Source of the DNA: Bifiguratus adelaidae | Taxonomy: Eukaryota > Mucoromycota > Endogonomycetes > Endogonales | Length of the DNA stretch: 64,000 nucleotides | Direction of reading: 5' to 3' | Assembly (NCBI GenBank): GCA_002261195.1 | Contig: MVBO01000014.1 | Span: 152,607 to 216,606, forward strand | Shown: in pieces, positions 14,446-25,538 of the stretch | Position numbering within the stretch: the stretch's first letter is position 1 | Layout: each line of letters opens with the position of its first letter | Notes under the pieces: generated by a model | The model's database searches: none | Told to the model about the DNA's origin: nothing | The model's input: only the letters and a program-made list of their open reading frames with translations | Made by a program: the position numbers and the translations under genes

Positions 14446-17400
14446 CTATAAGTCGATGAGCAGTTTGTCTAGGTTGTCGGAAATGTCCAAATGCTCGTCG
14501 TACTCTTCTGTCTTGTCGTCGTTCTCAGCATCCGTTGGATCGGAAGCCTCTGGCTTGCCATCGTTCGCTGCGCTCGAATTGCTTTGTTGAGACGTCAAAG
14601 ACAGACCAGAAGTCGCGCTGACGGAACGAGGCCTCTTGGAGGAAGGTGACGATTTGGCTACATAGTAGGTATCAAGAATTTCTCGACCGAGAGACTTTTG
14701 ACGGTCTTGGATAGGTTCTGTAAACTTGAAGGTGCTGGCAAAACCAGAACCAAGATAAAGCTCTATTGTTTCATTACTCATGATCACCATTCTAAGACGC
14801 GAAATGAGATGAAAGAAAATGCATCAGAAAGCGTTGTCAATTTACCTAAAGATGGGCAGCGACAAGCGGATGTTGACGTCTTCAAGGGCTTGCTCAATGA
14901 TTTCCTTTTGTTGTTGCAACGTCATGTCAATCCGCAAATCGAGATCTCGCAAATCGCTAGAACCGTGCTCATTGGGTGTTTCCGAGAATTCCACGGCATT
15001 TCGAACGAATTCGAGCACGCTACTCGTGTACTTGCGATGATCCGACTCTTGGCGAAATAAAAAGAGGAAGGCGGTAGCGAGCTCGACGATGTGCGACTTG
15101 CCCAGCGCTTCAGCGTTAGTGCCACCAAACACGTCGTAGAAAACCTGTATGCGTTCCAGCAAATCGCTATGCAATAGACGATGCAAGCCCGATACAACTT
15201 CTTGCAATGAGATGCCCTCGGAATGGTCTGCGTCCAAGTACTCAAAAATGCGCCATATAAAACTCTTGCCGTTCTCAATCGCAAGTTCCTGATGTTCTTC
15301 CTCTGGCGTCAGCTTGGCCCATGGCGCAATGGAGCCGAGAAACTTGATAAAGACCCCAAAGTCCATACGAGTATCGCTGCGATCGTTTTGTTTCCGATTG
15401 TAATACAAGGCATTGCAGTAGCGATCATAAATTGCCGACAATTGTTCCTTTGTGAAATCGCCAGTCTCCTTGAGATTTCTTATGGCCGATCGCTTGGTGA
15501 AAGATTCGATACTTGCAACAATCTTGAGCTGATGCGATTTCCGCATGCTTAGGATCATGTCATTAGATATGGTGGAAAACTCGCGATAGGCAATCAGCAT
15601 AAGCTCATTGAACTTTGTGAGACTTCTGGCTTTTGGATTGTTGGAGTGAGGATAGAGTGGATGGTCGAGCGTCGCGAAAAAGGATTTGAAGATGGCAATC
15701 AATTGTCCGTCATCTGTTGCTGCCAGTATCTCTTCACCATTGATCTTTAGGACCGCGAGCGCAATTTGGAACAGGATACGTGGGCCCTCTGCAAAGAAAC
15801 AATCCAGGACACGGAATGCAAAGATGAGCGGCATGGAGTTGATGAAAATGCTGAGAAACCAAGGTAAGCAAGCAACGGATAGCTGAAGATCGTGCTCTTT
15901 GAAATGTTTGGAAACAATAGGCATCGTCTTCTTGACCAGTTCTTCGTAAATGGCAAGATCGAGCATTGCGCCATACATGGTGGTTGCATAGTAACCAGGA
16001 AGCAACGAGTCGCAGATCACGTTGAGGAGCCAAAACGCTTGTTCTTCGGTTGTGTAGATGAGTAGCGCCGACGTCAAGATATTCATCGCTTGACAATAGC
16101 CAAGCTCGGGATTTTTCCAGCTATATGTGACCAAGACGCGTCTCAGGGCATCGATGCCTTCGTCTGTCTGATACGCAGCATATTCAGGTAAGGATCGATT
16201 CAAATCCTTTTCAATCTCTTGAGTGGAAACTGATACTCTGCCGGCCGTCTCCCGTTGTATTCTTTCGTATACGCCGGCATTGGCGAATCGAAGAAACAAT
16301 GCGCCTGCGCAGACTTCCCAGGTTTCTCCTCGTAGCTTATTCGGAAGACCGACGCGAATTAGCTTGAAAAAGGTTGCCCCTTGAATCATGGTAAAGTTGC
16401 GACCATATTCTGCAGATACGGCATTGTTAGATTCGATAAAAAACACAAGACGCGAGTACACACCTTCATAGTACTTGTGCCAAAGTTTCATTTTGCTCCT
16501 ATCTTTCGTTTTCCTCGGATTGCCCGGGAATCCGAATTGAGCGCCTAAGCCATGCGCTGGCTCGTTCTCAGTCTGATTGGCAAGGAAATGCTCGGAATAC
16601 AGGTGACTGAGGAACCCTTTGAGAACCTTCATTTGCTTCACTTGACCTCGCAGGAAGTCTCGCAAAGTCGAACAAAATTCTTCGCACGCACTTGCCGGCG
16701 CATTGAGTTGAAAGATGAGTCGCATGTGATGCCAGGTAACGATACTGATCGCGTACACGTGCGATCTACTCGTTAGTCGTTCGACGCGGCGGATGGCGTA
16801 CATGGGTAGCCGTACTGTACAGGGATCTTTCAGGTCGCTCGACGCAAAGACAAGAAATGTGTTGGAGATATAGATACTGCCAATGAAGGATTGCTGTTCG
16901 TTGTCTTGAGGTGTCAGTATAAGTGCCGCTCTCATCTGCTGGTACACGTGTTCGGTGTTGGCTAGATTATATTGCGTGTAGAATTTTCGGTCCTTTTCTT
17001 GCTCCGCCAAACCTTGTCTAAGCGAAACGTTTTGCGGTTTGCTGTCGGCTACTGGAGAGTTCCCCGAATTTTGCATCATGGCGGCACTGTCTGCTAATGT
17101 TTCCATGTCTGCGTCATGGATCGAAGAACCTGGCAGCTGATCTAACCCAGTTGTGCGAAGAAGACGCTGCATGGCCACGCTGGTCAATTGTACCAAAACG
17201 TCATAAGTCTGCCAAGCAGCATCAGCGACACGGTCATTCGGGCCAATGGCAGAAGATGTTACGAACCTCATCACGTTGGAACAAGTTGGAAAAGAAATAC
17301 TGTGATGCAAAATGCTGATCAATCTGTGAACGAAGAGAGTTGCGATTTCAACACCTACATTCTGACCATCCTTTGTGATGACGCGCAACGCATCCGCAAA

Positions 17401-18288
17401 AACACCCTTTTTTGACTTTGCTTTCTGCAAATCCTGAATGTCCTTAAGCTCCAAGAGAATGCGGTTCTCAATTCCCAGGATGTAAGAGTAAAAGGCGAGG
17501 TAGTTCTCACTAACGTAAAGCCAGCCTTGGTACATGACTCGTGAGTGGTAAGCGCAGGAATAAACTAGGCAATGGTAAGCGCAGTGCCAGCTCCCGAGCC
17601 ATCTCTTACAATTCACGAGTCGTTCTGAGGCCGGCACCTCAAAGGTTTGATGAAAACTTCTGGAAGCCGCTCTCAAGTTGTCATCCATTGTGCCGTGATC
17701 TTCCTCTTGCTCTGTAGAACACACAACACACACAGAGCATATAAGGCCCAGGCTACGGTGGATTCCGCAGTCTGATTCAACCTACCGGTTTCAGAGACAA
17801 TTGCATTGACCTTGGAGACGACAAAGGCTTCCTTTTCATCCGGATCATCCAGGCCGTCTAGAGGCTCGCACAATGTTTCTAATACCCATACGCATCAGAC
17901 CCGTTGCCCCAATGCTTGACCTGCTTAAGTCGAGCCCAACTCACCAATGATCCACATCCATGCAACTTCAATATCACTTTGTACCTCGGCGGTAGCAATC
18001 TGAAGATGAACAGAGTGCGGCTCCTTTCGAAAGAGGATTCTATATGTTGGCTGCTTGGTAGCCAGTCTACACGACGTCAGCACCCATCACACATGGCGCA
18101 CCAGTCACTCACACATTCTGAATCGTCCCCAACAAACTCTTGAGCGCAGTTCCACTATTCTTGACCTTTTGCAGCAGAAAATGCTCATTCTGATGGACAA
18201 CGTCCCAGAAGGGATTCAAGGATATATCCACAGGCCTAGGTACCGTGAATACTCCCGCTGGCCTCTCTGACACTACCGTCGTGGACAT
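14446..18288 (-). CDS. RabGAP with GRAM, TBC and EF-hand regions (TBC1D8/9 type)
   Basis: Eight exons (18288-18113, 18066-17945, 17878-17786, 17711-17610, 17564-17359, 17314-17267, 17208-14846, 14791-14446) give about 1151 residues. The start MSTTVVSERPAGVFTVPRP leads to FWDVVHQNEHFLLQK. Two GRAM domains follow, about 165-260 (RVMYQGWLYVSENYLAFYS) and 350-400 (GSIYISNTFLVFASSD). The TBC domain spans about 530-735, beginning GLPNKLRGETWEVCAG; its arginine finger lies in EIEKDLNRSLPEY and its glutamine finger in LGYCQAMN, so it should be catalytically competent. An EF-hand-like DADHSEGISLQEV sits near 905. The C-terminus is acidic and Ser-rich. This is the TBC1D8/TBC1D9 layout, expected to accelerate GTP hydrolysis by a Rab on endosomal or Golgi membranes. 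Confidence 0.92.
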
Positions 18289-18879
18289 GCCATGGGCTCA
18301 AAATGGAAATTGCGTAGCGGGCCATTCTTCAACCCTGCCCACTGCCCACTGCTCACTCGCGTCGACGGGGGCAGCTGTTGCTAGGCCACATACTAGTCTC
18401 ACGCGTCTCACTCATGTCTCAGAACCAACGAATGAACGTGACGGATAAAGAGATGGAGGATGATCCAACTCCGAGAGTGAACATACGAGGAGTGTGCTAG
18501 ACCGTCATCCACCCCTGGTCAAGTGTTCTTCCGGTGACAAGGGTTGGGGCATATGTTGCAAGGTTACTCCTGGACGCCAGGATCGCCAATGATCGCCTCT
18601 TTGTACCATGTTCCCGTTGTCTTACTATTGTGCCTGAATATCCTAATCAAGCCAAGTCGCGCCAAATGACCTAATGACGACAAAAAACCTTCCATCACTG
18701 TAAGTCATGATGTTGTCATGCTCGATTCTGTCTCATTCTCATTGAGGACTCACGGGTCTTTAATGTTCCATTATTTAACATGTCCCACCTTACCGCGAAT
18801 TGCGTTTGATCGAGATAGCGCGCGCGCGCGCCTAGAGGCATATTTCAGGGACACCATCGTGCCCCTCTCACTTCTCAAT
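18289..18879. promoter_or_regulatory. Divergent intergenic region with (GC)n run
   Basis: About 590 bp between the divergent RabGAP and kelch-protein genes. It contains a short alternating purine-pyrimidine run of GC dinucleotides near 18,819-18,832. The kelch reading frame is open back to 18,718, but the signal-peptide ATG at 18,880 is the better start. No recognisable RNA gene is present. Confidence 0.4.
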
Positions 18880-21078
18880 ATGACCGATCGATATCTTGGT
18901 CGCTACAGCCGTTGGCGGCGGAAAAGCCATCGGTTGGCTGTTTTCACATCCTTCCTGTTCTGCTCGACGGTCGGCTTCGCCTCGGCTGTTCCATCCTCAC
19001 CTTCTACCCAGCCCACCCGAGAAAACGCCATTCAGCCGAGCATCGGTCCAGGGCCGAGGACGGGACATTGCTCGTTTGCGTTTCATGGACAGTTTTATGT
19101 CTATGGCGGCATAGGTTCAGAACCCAACTCTTCTAACTTTTCCTCTGTGCACATACCCATCCCCAACAATATCACCACAATACCATGGACCGCTATCGAC
19201 TCCTCGTTGGCAAAGGGCGTCGTCCATGGGGCCTGCGAAGTGACACCTTCCGGACATGTCATCATTCTCGGTTATGATCCGCAAGTAAAAGATACGAGCG
19301 ATACCGCCGGTTATCAAACCTACACCTTCGCGACCAGAAGTTGGGTCCCAACGCCCGCGCCAGGTATCAACATTCCAAAAGCGTTTTCGAAGCGAAAAGG
19401 CATGGCAACCGCCATGGTCGGCAAGAAACTGGTTGTTTTTGGCGGCATCACCGAGAATGGATCCTATGAAAAGAATGGTGTGCCTCCCTCTGTGGCAGCA
19501 ACGAACGGCACACGCGACACGTTTGTGCTCGATACCAGTAATGGTATTCACGACTGGCAATGGTACCATATACCGTCCACCAAAGACACTCCACCCGCTT
19601 CCGCCTATACCACCTTTGCCGCTGTAGACGGCCATCGAGCGTATCACTTTAGCCTGGAGCGAATCAATGGCACCCTCACCAATGTGGTTCGCTTGTTTGA
19701 CACCAATGACATGGAATGGACAAGCCTCCTTCGGCCCATGGGCACTCAATTCGAACGTCTACTCCCCGCTAATTATGATAATGAAGAGCTTATCCTCGTG
19801 CCATCAGTCACATCTGCTGCTTCACTCGCCAAGCTCGACAACACACCCTGGGCATGGAATCTGACGACCAACAACATTACTCAACTAAAGCTTAATTATA
19901 CCGTAGACCCTTCCTCGACCACCAAGGGTCCCTCACAATCCAAATACATGCGCCGCGACGCTTCGGGTCCGCTCACCTACACCTTCCAACCAGGAGCCGA
20001 TGCGACCATGGACGTCGTAGGAGGCGATTCCATGATTTTTTATGGAGGACAAGGCGATAATGGATCCTATGTGAATAACTTTTATCAGTTCAACCTGACC
20101 TCCCTGACCTTCTCTTGGTCCTATCCGCCTCCTAAAGCCGTCGCAGCTACCATTCCCTCGACAAACACGACAGCTTCCAACACCGGCCCTACCGAATCCG
20201 CTGTACTGGCAGCCACATCGCAAGGAAGGAATACCTTGGGCATCATCTTGGGCACCGTGATTGCCGGCGTGGCAGTGATCCTGCTGGCTGGTTTCTTTGT
20301 TTATACGCGCCATCGCCAGCATCAGCGAGAGGCAATCTATGCTGTACCTTACAATGATCCTGTCGCAGGTGGGACCAGAGCCAATAGCGCCGATATTGAT
20401 GGTGCCGCTCGTCGGCTTGCGCATGATGAACGCGATGCCCACACTTGGGCACAAACGCTTCGAAACATTCTGCTAGGCGTGAGTGCCACCTCAGCTGCGG
20501 AAGCTATCGCTCATCACGGTCACGAGAAGCCGCCAACTTTGCACTCTGCCCGATATACCTTTTCAGATTCGACATTGGGAGAGACGGCTGGTGAAAATTA
20601 TGCTTATGGCGGCGAATCACCCGCTCCGACAGAGCCCTTACCTGCCAAACCTTCAAGACCACCAAAATCAGGCTTACGACAAGAAGCCAATGTGAGCCGT
20701 CAAGGCTCGGTCTCGTCACGCTTCCAAGAAGTCTTTGGCGATGCGCAACCGCTCTCGTCGCCTCCGTTAGTTATTGGTACCGCACCGGCAGCCCTCTCCA
20801 CACCCGAGTCCGGCGACTCTGAAGATCCCTACCGTGTCCAATCGCAATCTCGCCCCTATTCTGGTAGCGACCATCTATCCCCTCTAACCCCTCCACCTCG
20901 CATGTCCCTTCTCAATGCCAGATCCAATTCGGATGGATTGACGGCCATCACTGGATCTGCCAGTGGGAGTTCCCATGCGCAGAGTGGGGAAAGTGGACAG
21001 GAGATGACACCTTCTGAAGACGTGACACCGCCTGCCCTGGCTGTACCGAAAGAGAATGCGTTCAGGCGTAGTTGGTAG
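18880..21078 (+). CDS. Single-pass membrane protein with kelch-type ectodomain
   Basis: An intronless gene of 732 residues from MTDRYLGRYSRWRRKSHRL, where a basic segment precedes a signal peptide (LAVFTSFLFCSTVGFASAVP). The ectodomain (about 40-460) has kelch-like blades (GPRTGHCSFAFHGQFYVYGG; KLVVFGGITENGS; DSMIFYGGQGDNGS) and many N-glycosylation sites (NNITT, NGTRD, NLTTN). One TM helix lies near 510 (TLGIILGTVIAGVAVILLAG), followed by RHRQHQRE. The cytosolic tail (about 200 residues) is Ser/Pro-rich with a proline-rich stretch, EPLPAKPSRPPK, a possible SH3 ligand. Related fungal kelch membrane proteins act at the cell surface or in polarity, but the role here is unknown. Upstream in-frame ATGs exist, giving up to 786 residues. 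Confidence 0.85.
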   Translation: MTDRYLGRYSRWRRKSHRLAVFTSFLFCSTVGFASAVPSSPSTQPTRENAIQPSIGPGPRTGHCSFAFHGQFYVYGGIGSEPNSSNFSSVHIPIPNNITTIPWTAIDSSLAKGVVHGACEVTPSGHVIILGYDPQVKDTSDTAGYQTYTFATRSWVPTPAPGINIPKAFSKRKGMATAMVGKKLVVFGGITENGSYEKNGVPPSVAATNGTRDTFVLDTSNGIHDWQWYHIPSTKDTPPASAYTTFAAVDGHRAYHFSLERINGTLTNVVRLFDTNDMEWTSLLRPMGTQFERLLPANYDNEELILVPSVTSAASLAKLDNTPWAWNLTTNNITQLKLNYTVDPSSTTKGPSQSKYMRRDASGPLTYTFQPGADATMDVVGGDSMIFYGGQGDNGSYVNNFYQFNLTSLTFSWSYPPPKAVAATIPSTNTTASNTGPTESAVLAATSQGRNTLGIILGTVIAGVAVILLAGFFVYTRHRQHQREAIYAVPYNDPVAGGTRANSADIDGAARRLAHDERDAHTWAQTLRNILLGVSATSAAEAIAHHGHEKPPTLHSARYTFSDSTLGETAGENYAYGGESPAPTEPLPAKPSRPPKSGLRQEANVSRQGSVSSRFQEVFGDAQPLSSPPLVIGTAPAALSTPESGDSEDPYRVQSQSRPYSGSDHLSPLTPPPRMSLLNARSNSDGLTAITGSASGSSHAQSGESGQEMTPSEDVTPPALAVPKENAFRRSW

Positions 21079-21150
21079 TCTTGCTAGTATTGTATGGAAT
21101 AGACCATGTCACACCTCTGTCTCCCGCGCTCGCTCTCTCTTTTTCAATTG

Positions 21151-21595
21151 ATGGCTGAAGCGTCGAACACGTCTTCCCTGATAGATGGGAATCCATGGGA
21201 GCAGAATGAAGAGAATAGTGAGCGTGCTCTTCTGCTCAAGTAGGTCCATTAGTGTAGACCCTCGGAGTCATCCTGCTCACTCGCATCTCCTGACCTATTC
21301 AGAAAAGTGTTGGAGAAACAAACTGACTTGCGTGGTAAGCATTTCTGTTCATTCTGACCATAGCCAGCCTACGTGCATCGACTCCTAACAGTTTGTCAAC
21401 ATAGCTCTCGTCTCGAGAATCGACGCTGCCAAACGGGAACACGATTCGCTCACCAAGGAGAATCAGATGCTTCAAAAGTACATCAACAACTCGCTCACGT
21501 CGACGGCAGTGTTTGGAGCCACTGGTGGTGCCGTGGCTAGCGTTCCTGGTCTCAATGGAAAGGATATCCCGTTGCAGGGTCATCAAGGGCAATAG
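21151..21595 (+). CDS. SCOC: Short coiled-coil protein, SCOC/Slo1 family
   Basis: A three-exon gene (21151-21239, 21303-21334, 21405-21595) of 103 residues, easy to miss because each exon is short. Spliced, it starts MAEASNTSSLIDGNPWEQN and continues through LLLKKVLEKQTDLRALVSR and IDAAKREHDSLTKENQMLQ to YINNSLTSTAVFGATGG. The heptad pattern, ending in the Y-I-x-N-x-(3)-S-x-x-VF block, matches the SCOCO domain of human SCOC and yeast Slo1. Those proteins bind Arl1/Arl3-type GTPases and regulate Golgi and autophagy traffic. Exon 2 is only 32 nt. The gene lies 430 bp upstream of a LAMTOR1-like gene on the same strand. Confidence 0.85.
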
Positions 21596-22025
21596 AATGC
21601 GTGGGTGATTGGGGGAATCGCGCGCGGATCTTTAGGGCTTGGCAAGAATAGAGGGAACGGACAGGGACGGTCCCTGCTATCAGCAGGACGGTAGCATCAA
21701 GAGGGTGGTAGCCATTTGGCAATGCTTGCCAACGTACATCTTGTCGCTGTCGACCGGGTACCTCCAGTGACAAGTAATATCTCCACATCTCCTATCCTGT
21801 TCTCATCCTATCTCTATGGTGGATGCTTGTCTCGATGTCTATGAGCACAACAGTGTGCATATCCATGTAGTAGATCAGATGGAACAAGTTCCTCTAGACA
21901 CTAACCAATGCACGCACATTGAATGTCAAATTCGTCCATCACCTCACTTACTTTCTCTTTCTCTCTCACACACACACACGCCTTGCCTAGTCTCTCCTTT
22001 ACGCTTGTGCTTTGACATTCTAGTG
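21596..22025. other. Intergenic with CT/CA microsatellite
   Basis: About 430 bp between the SCOC-like and LAMTOR1-like genes. A pyrimidine-rich run of CTTT/CTCT passing into a CA repeat lies at about 21,949-21,980, some 50 bp before the next start codon. Such tracts are common in fungal core promoters. Confidence 0.5.
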
Positions 22026-22776
22026 ATGGGATGTTGTGGAAGCAAACAAGAACAGCCCCAAGTAAGGTCTTTTTACCTTCCTCCGGTTGCTCGTGTTGCT
22101 TAATGTTCTTGTTTTGTCACTCATAGTATGATGCGGAAACGCAACGGCTGCTCCCTGACAATGTGAACGAAGCCGTCATGTAGGTCGTCAAATGCACACC
22201 TTCACGTTCTCTTACTCATCCTTTCGTTGTCCTAGCGCCGAAACAGCCGCTTACCCTCGATACAATGCCGTAAGTCAAGAATATGAACAAGCAAGTCTCA
22301 AACACATTGTGAACCGAACGCAAGAGTGAGTATAGGGACGATGGCAGGCGTAGGCTTACCGCCCCTAGTAACTTTATCGATACATCCTTTAATCACGGTG
22401 AAGCCATGCAACAGCACGATGCCGTGGAACGCACCAACATTTACAAGTAGGGTTCTGCATTCCATGACCAGACGTCCCTACTCACATCTTGTCTAGAGCG
22501 GCGGTTGATCAATTAGAAGTGGCTCAGGCGGAAGCGCAGGTAGAGATGGAGCCTTGTTTGGCCAGTTCAGTTTTGCCTGGAGACATCTTGGCCAAACCTC
22601 CTACCCTCGATGCGGAAAGTGAAGAATGGGTAAGTGGGGGAGTTCCTTGTAAACGAGATTTGGCTGATGTGGAGAATAAGTTGAATCGAACGATGGACGA
22701 TATCGCGAATGCGATGGATTCCATAGAGGTCAAGGATGTCGGCAATATCGTCGTACCATTGACCTTCACCAATTAG
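22026..22776 (+). CDS. LAMTOR1: Ragulator/EGO lipid anchor, LAMTOR1 (p18)-like
   Basis: Five exons (22026-22061, 22127-22179, 22236-22325, 22369-22446, 22497-22776) give 178 residues. The N-terminus MGCCGSK has Gly2 for myristoylation and Cys3/Cys4 for palmitoylation, as in LAMTOR1. Then come a short acidic/RLL segment (TQRLLPDN), NFIDTSFNHGEAMQQHD, which parallels the IIDVS...MEQH segment of LAMTOR1, and helices ending DLADVENKLNRTMDDI and IVVPLTF. In animals and yeast this subunit anchors the complex that places Rag/Gtr GTPases and TORC1 on the lysosome or vacuole. Sequence similarity outside these motifs is weak, as is usual for the family. It converges on the CWC16-family gene, with 86 bp between stops. 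Confidence 0.8.
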
Positions 22777-22862
22777 GAGTATTGTCCACTTGCTGTTCCA
22801 ACATTTCATTTTAGTAATGTCTATGCCAGTAGTCATACATTATGCATCTGTTCATATATACA

Positions 22863-24203
22863 TCAATCGCTGCCATAGTCGTCGCTGACCAAGGCAGGCG
22901 CCTTTTGAGATGGACCTTCTTTTATCTTCACCTTGGCTTTGGCCTCATTGCTCTTGACCGTCGGTTTAGCAGGAAGACGCCAATCTGACGTTTTCAGAAA
23001 TGGATCAAGTTTCTGCATGGTATGCGCCTTGACGACCGTACTGAGATGTCGTGCCGATGAGCCATGGTCCTTTCCTGACGTTGGGGATGCAAACATGGAA
23101 GAGGTAGCGGCTTTCAACCGCTCTTCATATTGGTTTTGCTGCGATGAGCCTAGGTTTTCGACGAGTGAGTGACGGAGAGAATGGGCCTGGCCTGTTAGCT
23201 TACCTCCAAAATCCACCAACTTGGCCTTCCATACATCTTCTGGCGCTTCCGGGAGCAATTCAATGTGGAGCGCATTGCGATCCCGTATCTCGTTCGCCTT
23301 GTCTTGTTCCTTCTTGGCCGCCTTCTTTTCCTCTCTAAATTTTTTACGTAGTCGCGCCGAATGGACATATGGATCCGCCCACTGTTTGTCATTGAGAGTT
23401 TGTAATTGAGTCAGAGCAGGGACGGATTCTTTGGCCTTGGCTGTATCGGTGATTTGGTGTTCTAGCGCGTAAAAGGCATCATTAGCCATGCGCTCCGCCA
23501 TCGCCTCATCTACATGTCATTCTCAGTCATGTTGCATAATGATCATCGCTAAGACCAATACGCACCTTTAAGTCGAATGACTTCGGCGTCTTCAGGTTCG
23601 TAATCTTCCACCTTTTGTCGCGCTCCGCTCACTACCACGTATCTGGCATTCTGTTGAGAAGCATTAAGTCATCCATGCTCGGGTTAAGCCTACCAATGAT
23701 CCAAACCTACTTTAGGATCTGTATGTATTTCAATCCATTGACTGCACAAGTGGCACTTCATGCGAAACTGCCAGATAGGCGTAGAATGGTAGTTGCCAAT
23801 CTTTTTCTTCTCGGCATTGTATCGAACACCTAGGCCATGCGCGTCAGCGTCATATGTAGAGCATACAAGGATGGCCACGACTTACCAACGCCAATGTGAT
23901 TATCACATCCATCACACCATATGTTGAAGGGTAACTCAAACCTAAGCGTCTGCATCAGCCTCTACCGTTGAATCTACCCCTCTCGCCCCCAAGTTCTTGT
24001 CACCTCTTACCTGACCACTAAGATACCTTGCTTGATCTTTCGCGCTCTGTCACCAAGTGGATGTTTACCCACAAACTTGTTGACGGAGCCCTACCCAAGT
24101 CCAGGACCGTCATGTTAGTCGTAATAAGTTCTATAGACATCCTCAACCCACTCACCTTGTCCGGTGTCCAATCAGGTGGATAGTACTTGTTGAACGGTTG
24201 CAT
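22863..24203 (-). CDS. Splicing factor of CWC16 family (CCDC130/Saf4 type)
   Basis: Seven exons (24203-24156, 24090-24011, 23941-23886, 23829-23711, 23650-23566, 23509-23204, 23149-22863) give 326 residues. The family signature begins NKYYPPDW and continues [19 protein letters not shown]. Two CxxC pairs, CDGC and CHLC, form the zinc site, with [20 protein letters not shown] between them and [17 protein letters not shown] after. [10 protein letters not shown] matches CCDC130/Saf4 rather than Yju2/CCDC94 proper. The rest is a coiled, charged tail ([17 protein letters not shown]). Relatives join the spliceosome around the first catalytic step. Its start codon lies only 11 bp from that of the divergent BRR6 gene. 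Confidence 0.93.
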
Positions 24204-24214
24204 GTGGGATTATC

Positions 24215-25485
24215 ATGTTTCGCAGCAGAGAAGGTCCCATGGACTTTGAGTATGAGACACCTTGGTCCAATCGACCAGGGATCTTTCACGCTACCTTCTC
24301 TGCACCTGCTAATGTACCGTCACTACCCTCAGGTGAGATGGCAGTGGTTGAATGGTGTATGACCAATGCTCATGGGTTTTGTAGCAAAGGATGTCGACAA
24401 GGAATCCATCAAGTCAGGCACGACAGAACCACCATTGGGTTTCTCCAACCTATCGCTGGACATGGCAAAGACGGAAGGCGAACCTCAACGACCTATCCCC
24501 TCTACAACACATCAATCGGCTCCCGCACTTTCAACTGTGACATCAACACGAAGCGGTGGCGGATCGCGTTCTCTTCGTGGCAATAGAAGGGAACAAACGA
24601 GCAGGAAGCGACCACATCGACGTACCCATGACCATCGACAATCGAAATATGCGCGATACAGCTCGTCATCGGAGGATGAGACGAGTGAGGATGAGCGATA
24701 CAGCAGCGACGATGAACAGCATAAGGTAAGGTGTCTCTGTTGTCATTGGAGATATTCCTATAAGAGCTGCACTCACATGTGCTCCTAGTCCAAGCCTCAA
24801 CGGCGATCTGCATCCAGCCGTTCCATGCCGCAGAAATCCCATGCTCATCCACATCTCGACCATGAACGCCAACTTCCCTATCTCATATCAGGGTAAGCAT
24901 CCTTGACAACTTTGTGCTGTCCATGACTAACTCTACGACGGCAGGTATCTTCAACTAGCCTTCAACATCATCATCATTTCCGCCCTCATCTATGTCATTG
25001 TCCAATTTGTCTATACTGTACAGGCTGATGTGGACGCTCGTGTCGAAAAGTACAGCAATGGTGAGTCAATATGTGCAAGTGACTTGAGACTCATTGCTTG
25101 AATCTATCCAGAAATTCTGCAAGAGATTGCGCAATGCTCTCGCTCTTACATGGAGAATCGGTGTGATCCCGGTTCGCGAGTCCCTGCCATGGATACAGCA
25201 TGCCGAGAATGGGAGCAATGTATGCATCAAGATCCCACCATTGTCGGACGAGCCCGTGTCTCTGCAGAAACATTTGCCGAAATCATCAACAGCTTCGTGG
25301 ATTCCATCTCCTACAAGACCATGTCCTTCTTTATCCTCATTCTCGGTGTATTCCTCTTTGCCTCCAACTTTGCATTTAGCTTCTACAAATCTCGACAAAC
25401 CCCTCATTCACAAGTACATTATATACCTACCATGGGCTTTCCTCCACACAATCGCCAAGTGGGATGGCCCTACGATCGATACTGA
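24215..25485 (+). CDS. BRR6: Nuclear-envelope protein Brr6/Brl1
   Basis: Five exons (24215-24332, 24385-24725, 24789-24892, 24945-25060, 25112-25485) give 350 residues. The N-terminus is Ser/Arg/His-rich (RYSSSSEDETSEDERYSSDD). The conserved Brr6/Brl1 domain starts near residue 190 with a membrane helix (LAFNIIIISALIYVIVQFVY). The luminal part contains four spaced cysteines, in IAQCSRSYMENRCDPGS and TACREWEQCMHQDP, which form the family's disulfides. A second helix (MSFFILILGVFLFASNFAF) follows. These proteins support nuclear pore assembly and lipid homeostasis in organisms with closed mitosis. A second in-frame ATG at 24,239 (MDFEYETPW) could be the true start. The gene ends 53 bp before CSN5. 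Confidence 0.92.
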
Positions 25486-25538
25486 AATAAAAAGTGGAGT
25501 GTGACAGGCTTTTCTTGGTTTTTGGTGTGCGGTTTGGC

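Noticed and set aside
17315..17358. A 17-nt ultra-short intron in the RabGAP gene
   Set aside because: Using the upstream GTAGGT donor gives a normal 44-bp intron and a better match to the family (GQN joined to HFASQYFF).
18718..18879. Longer N-terminus for the kelch membrane protein
   Set aside because: It would bury the signal peptide behind 54 extra residues, so the ATG at 18,880 was preferred.
19117..19749. 210-codon antisense frame inside the kelch-protein gene
   Set aside because: It is a shadow of a long, well-supported coding strand.
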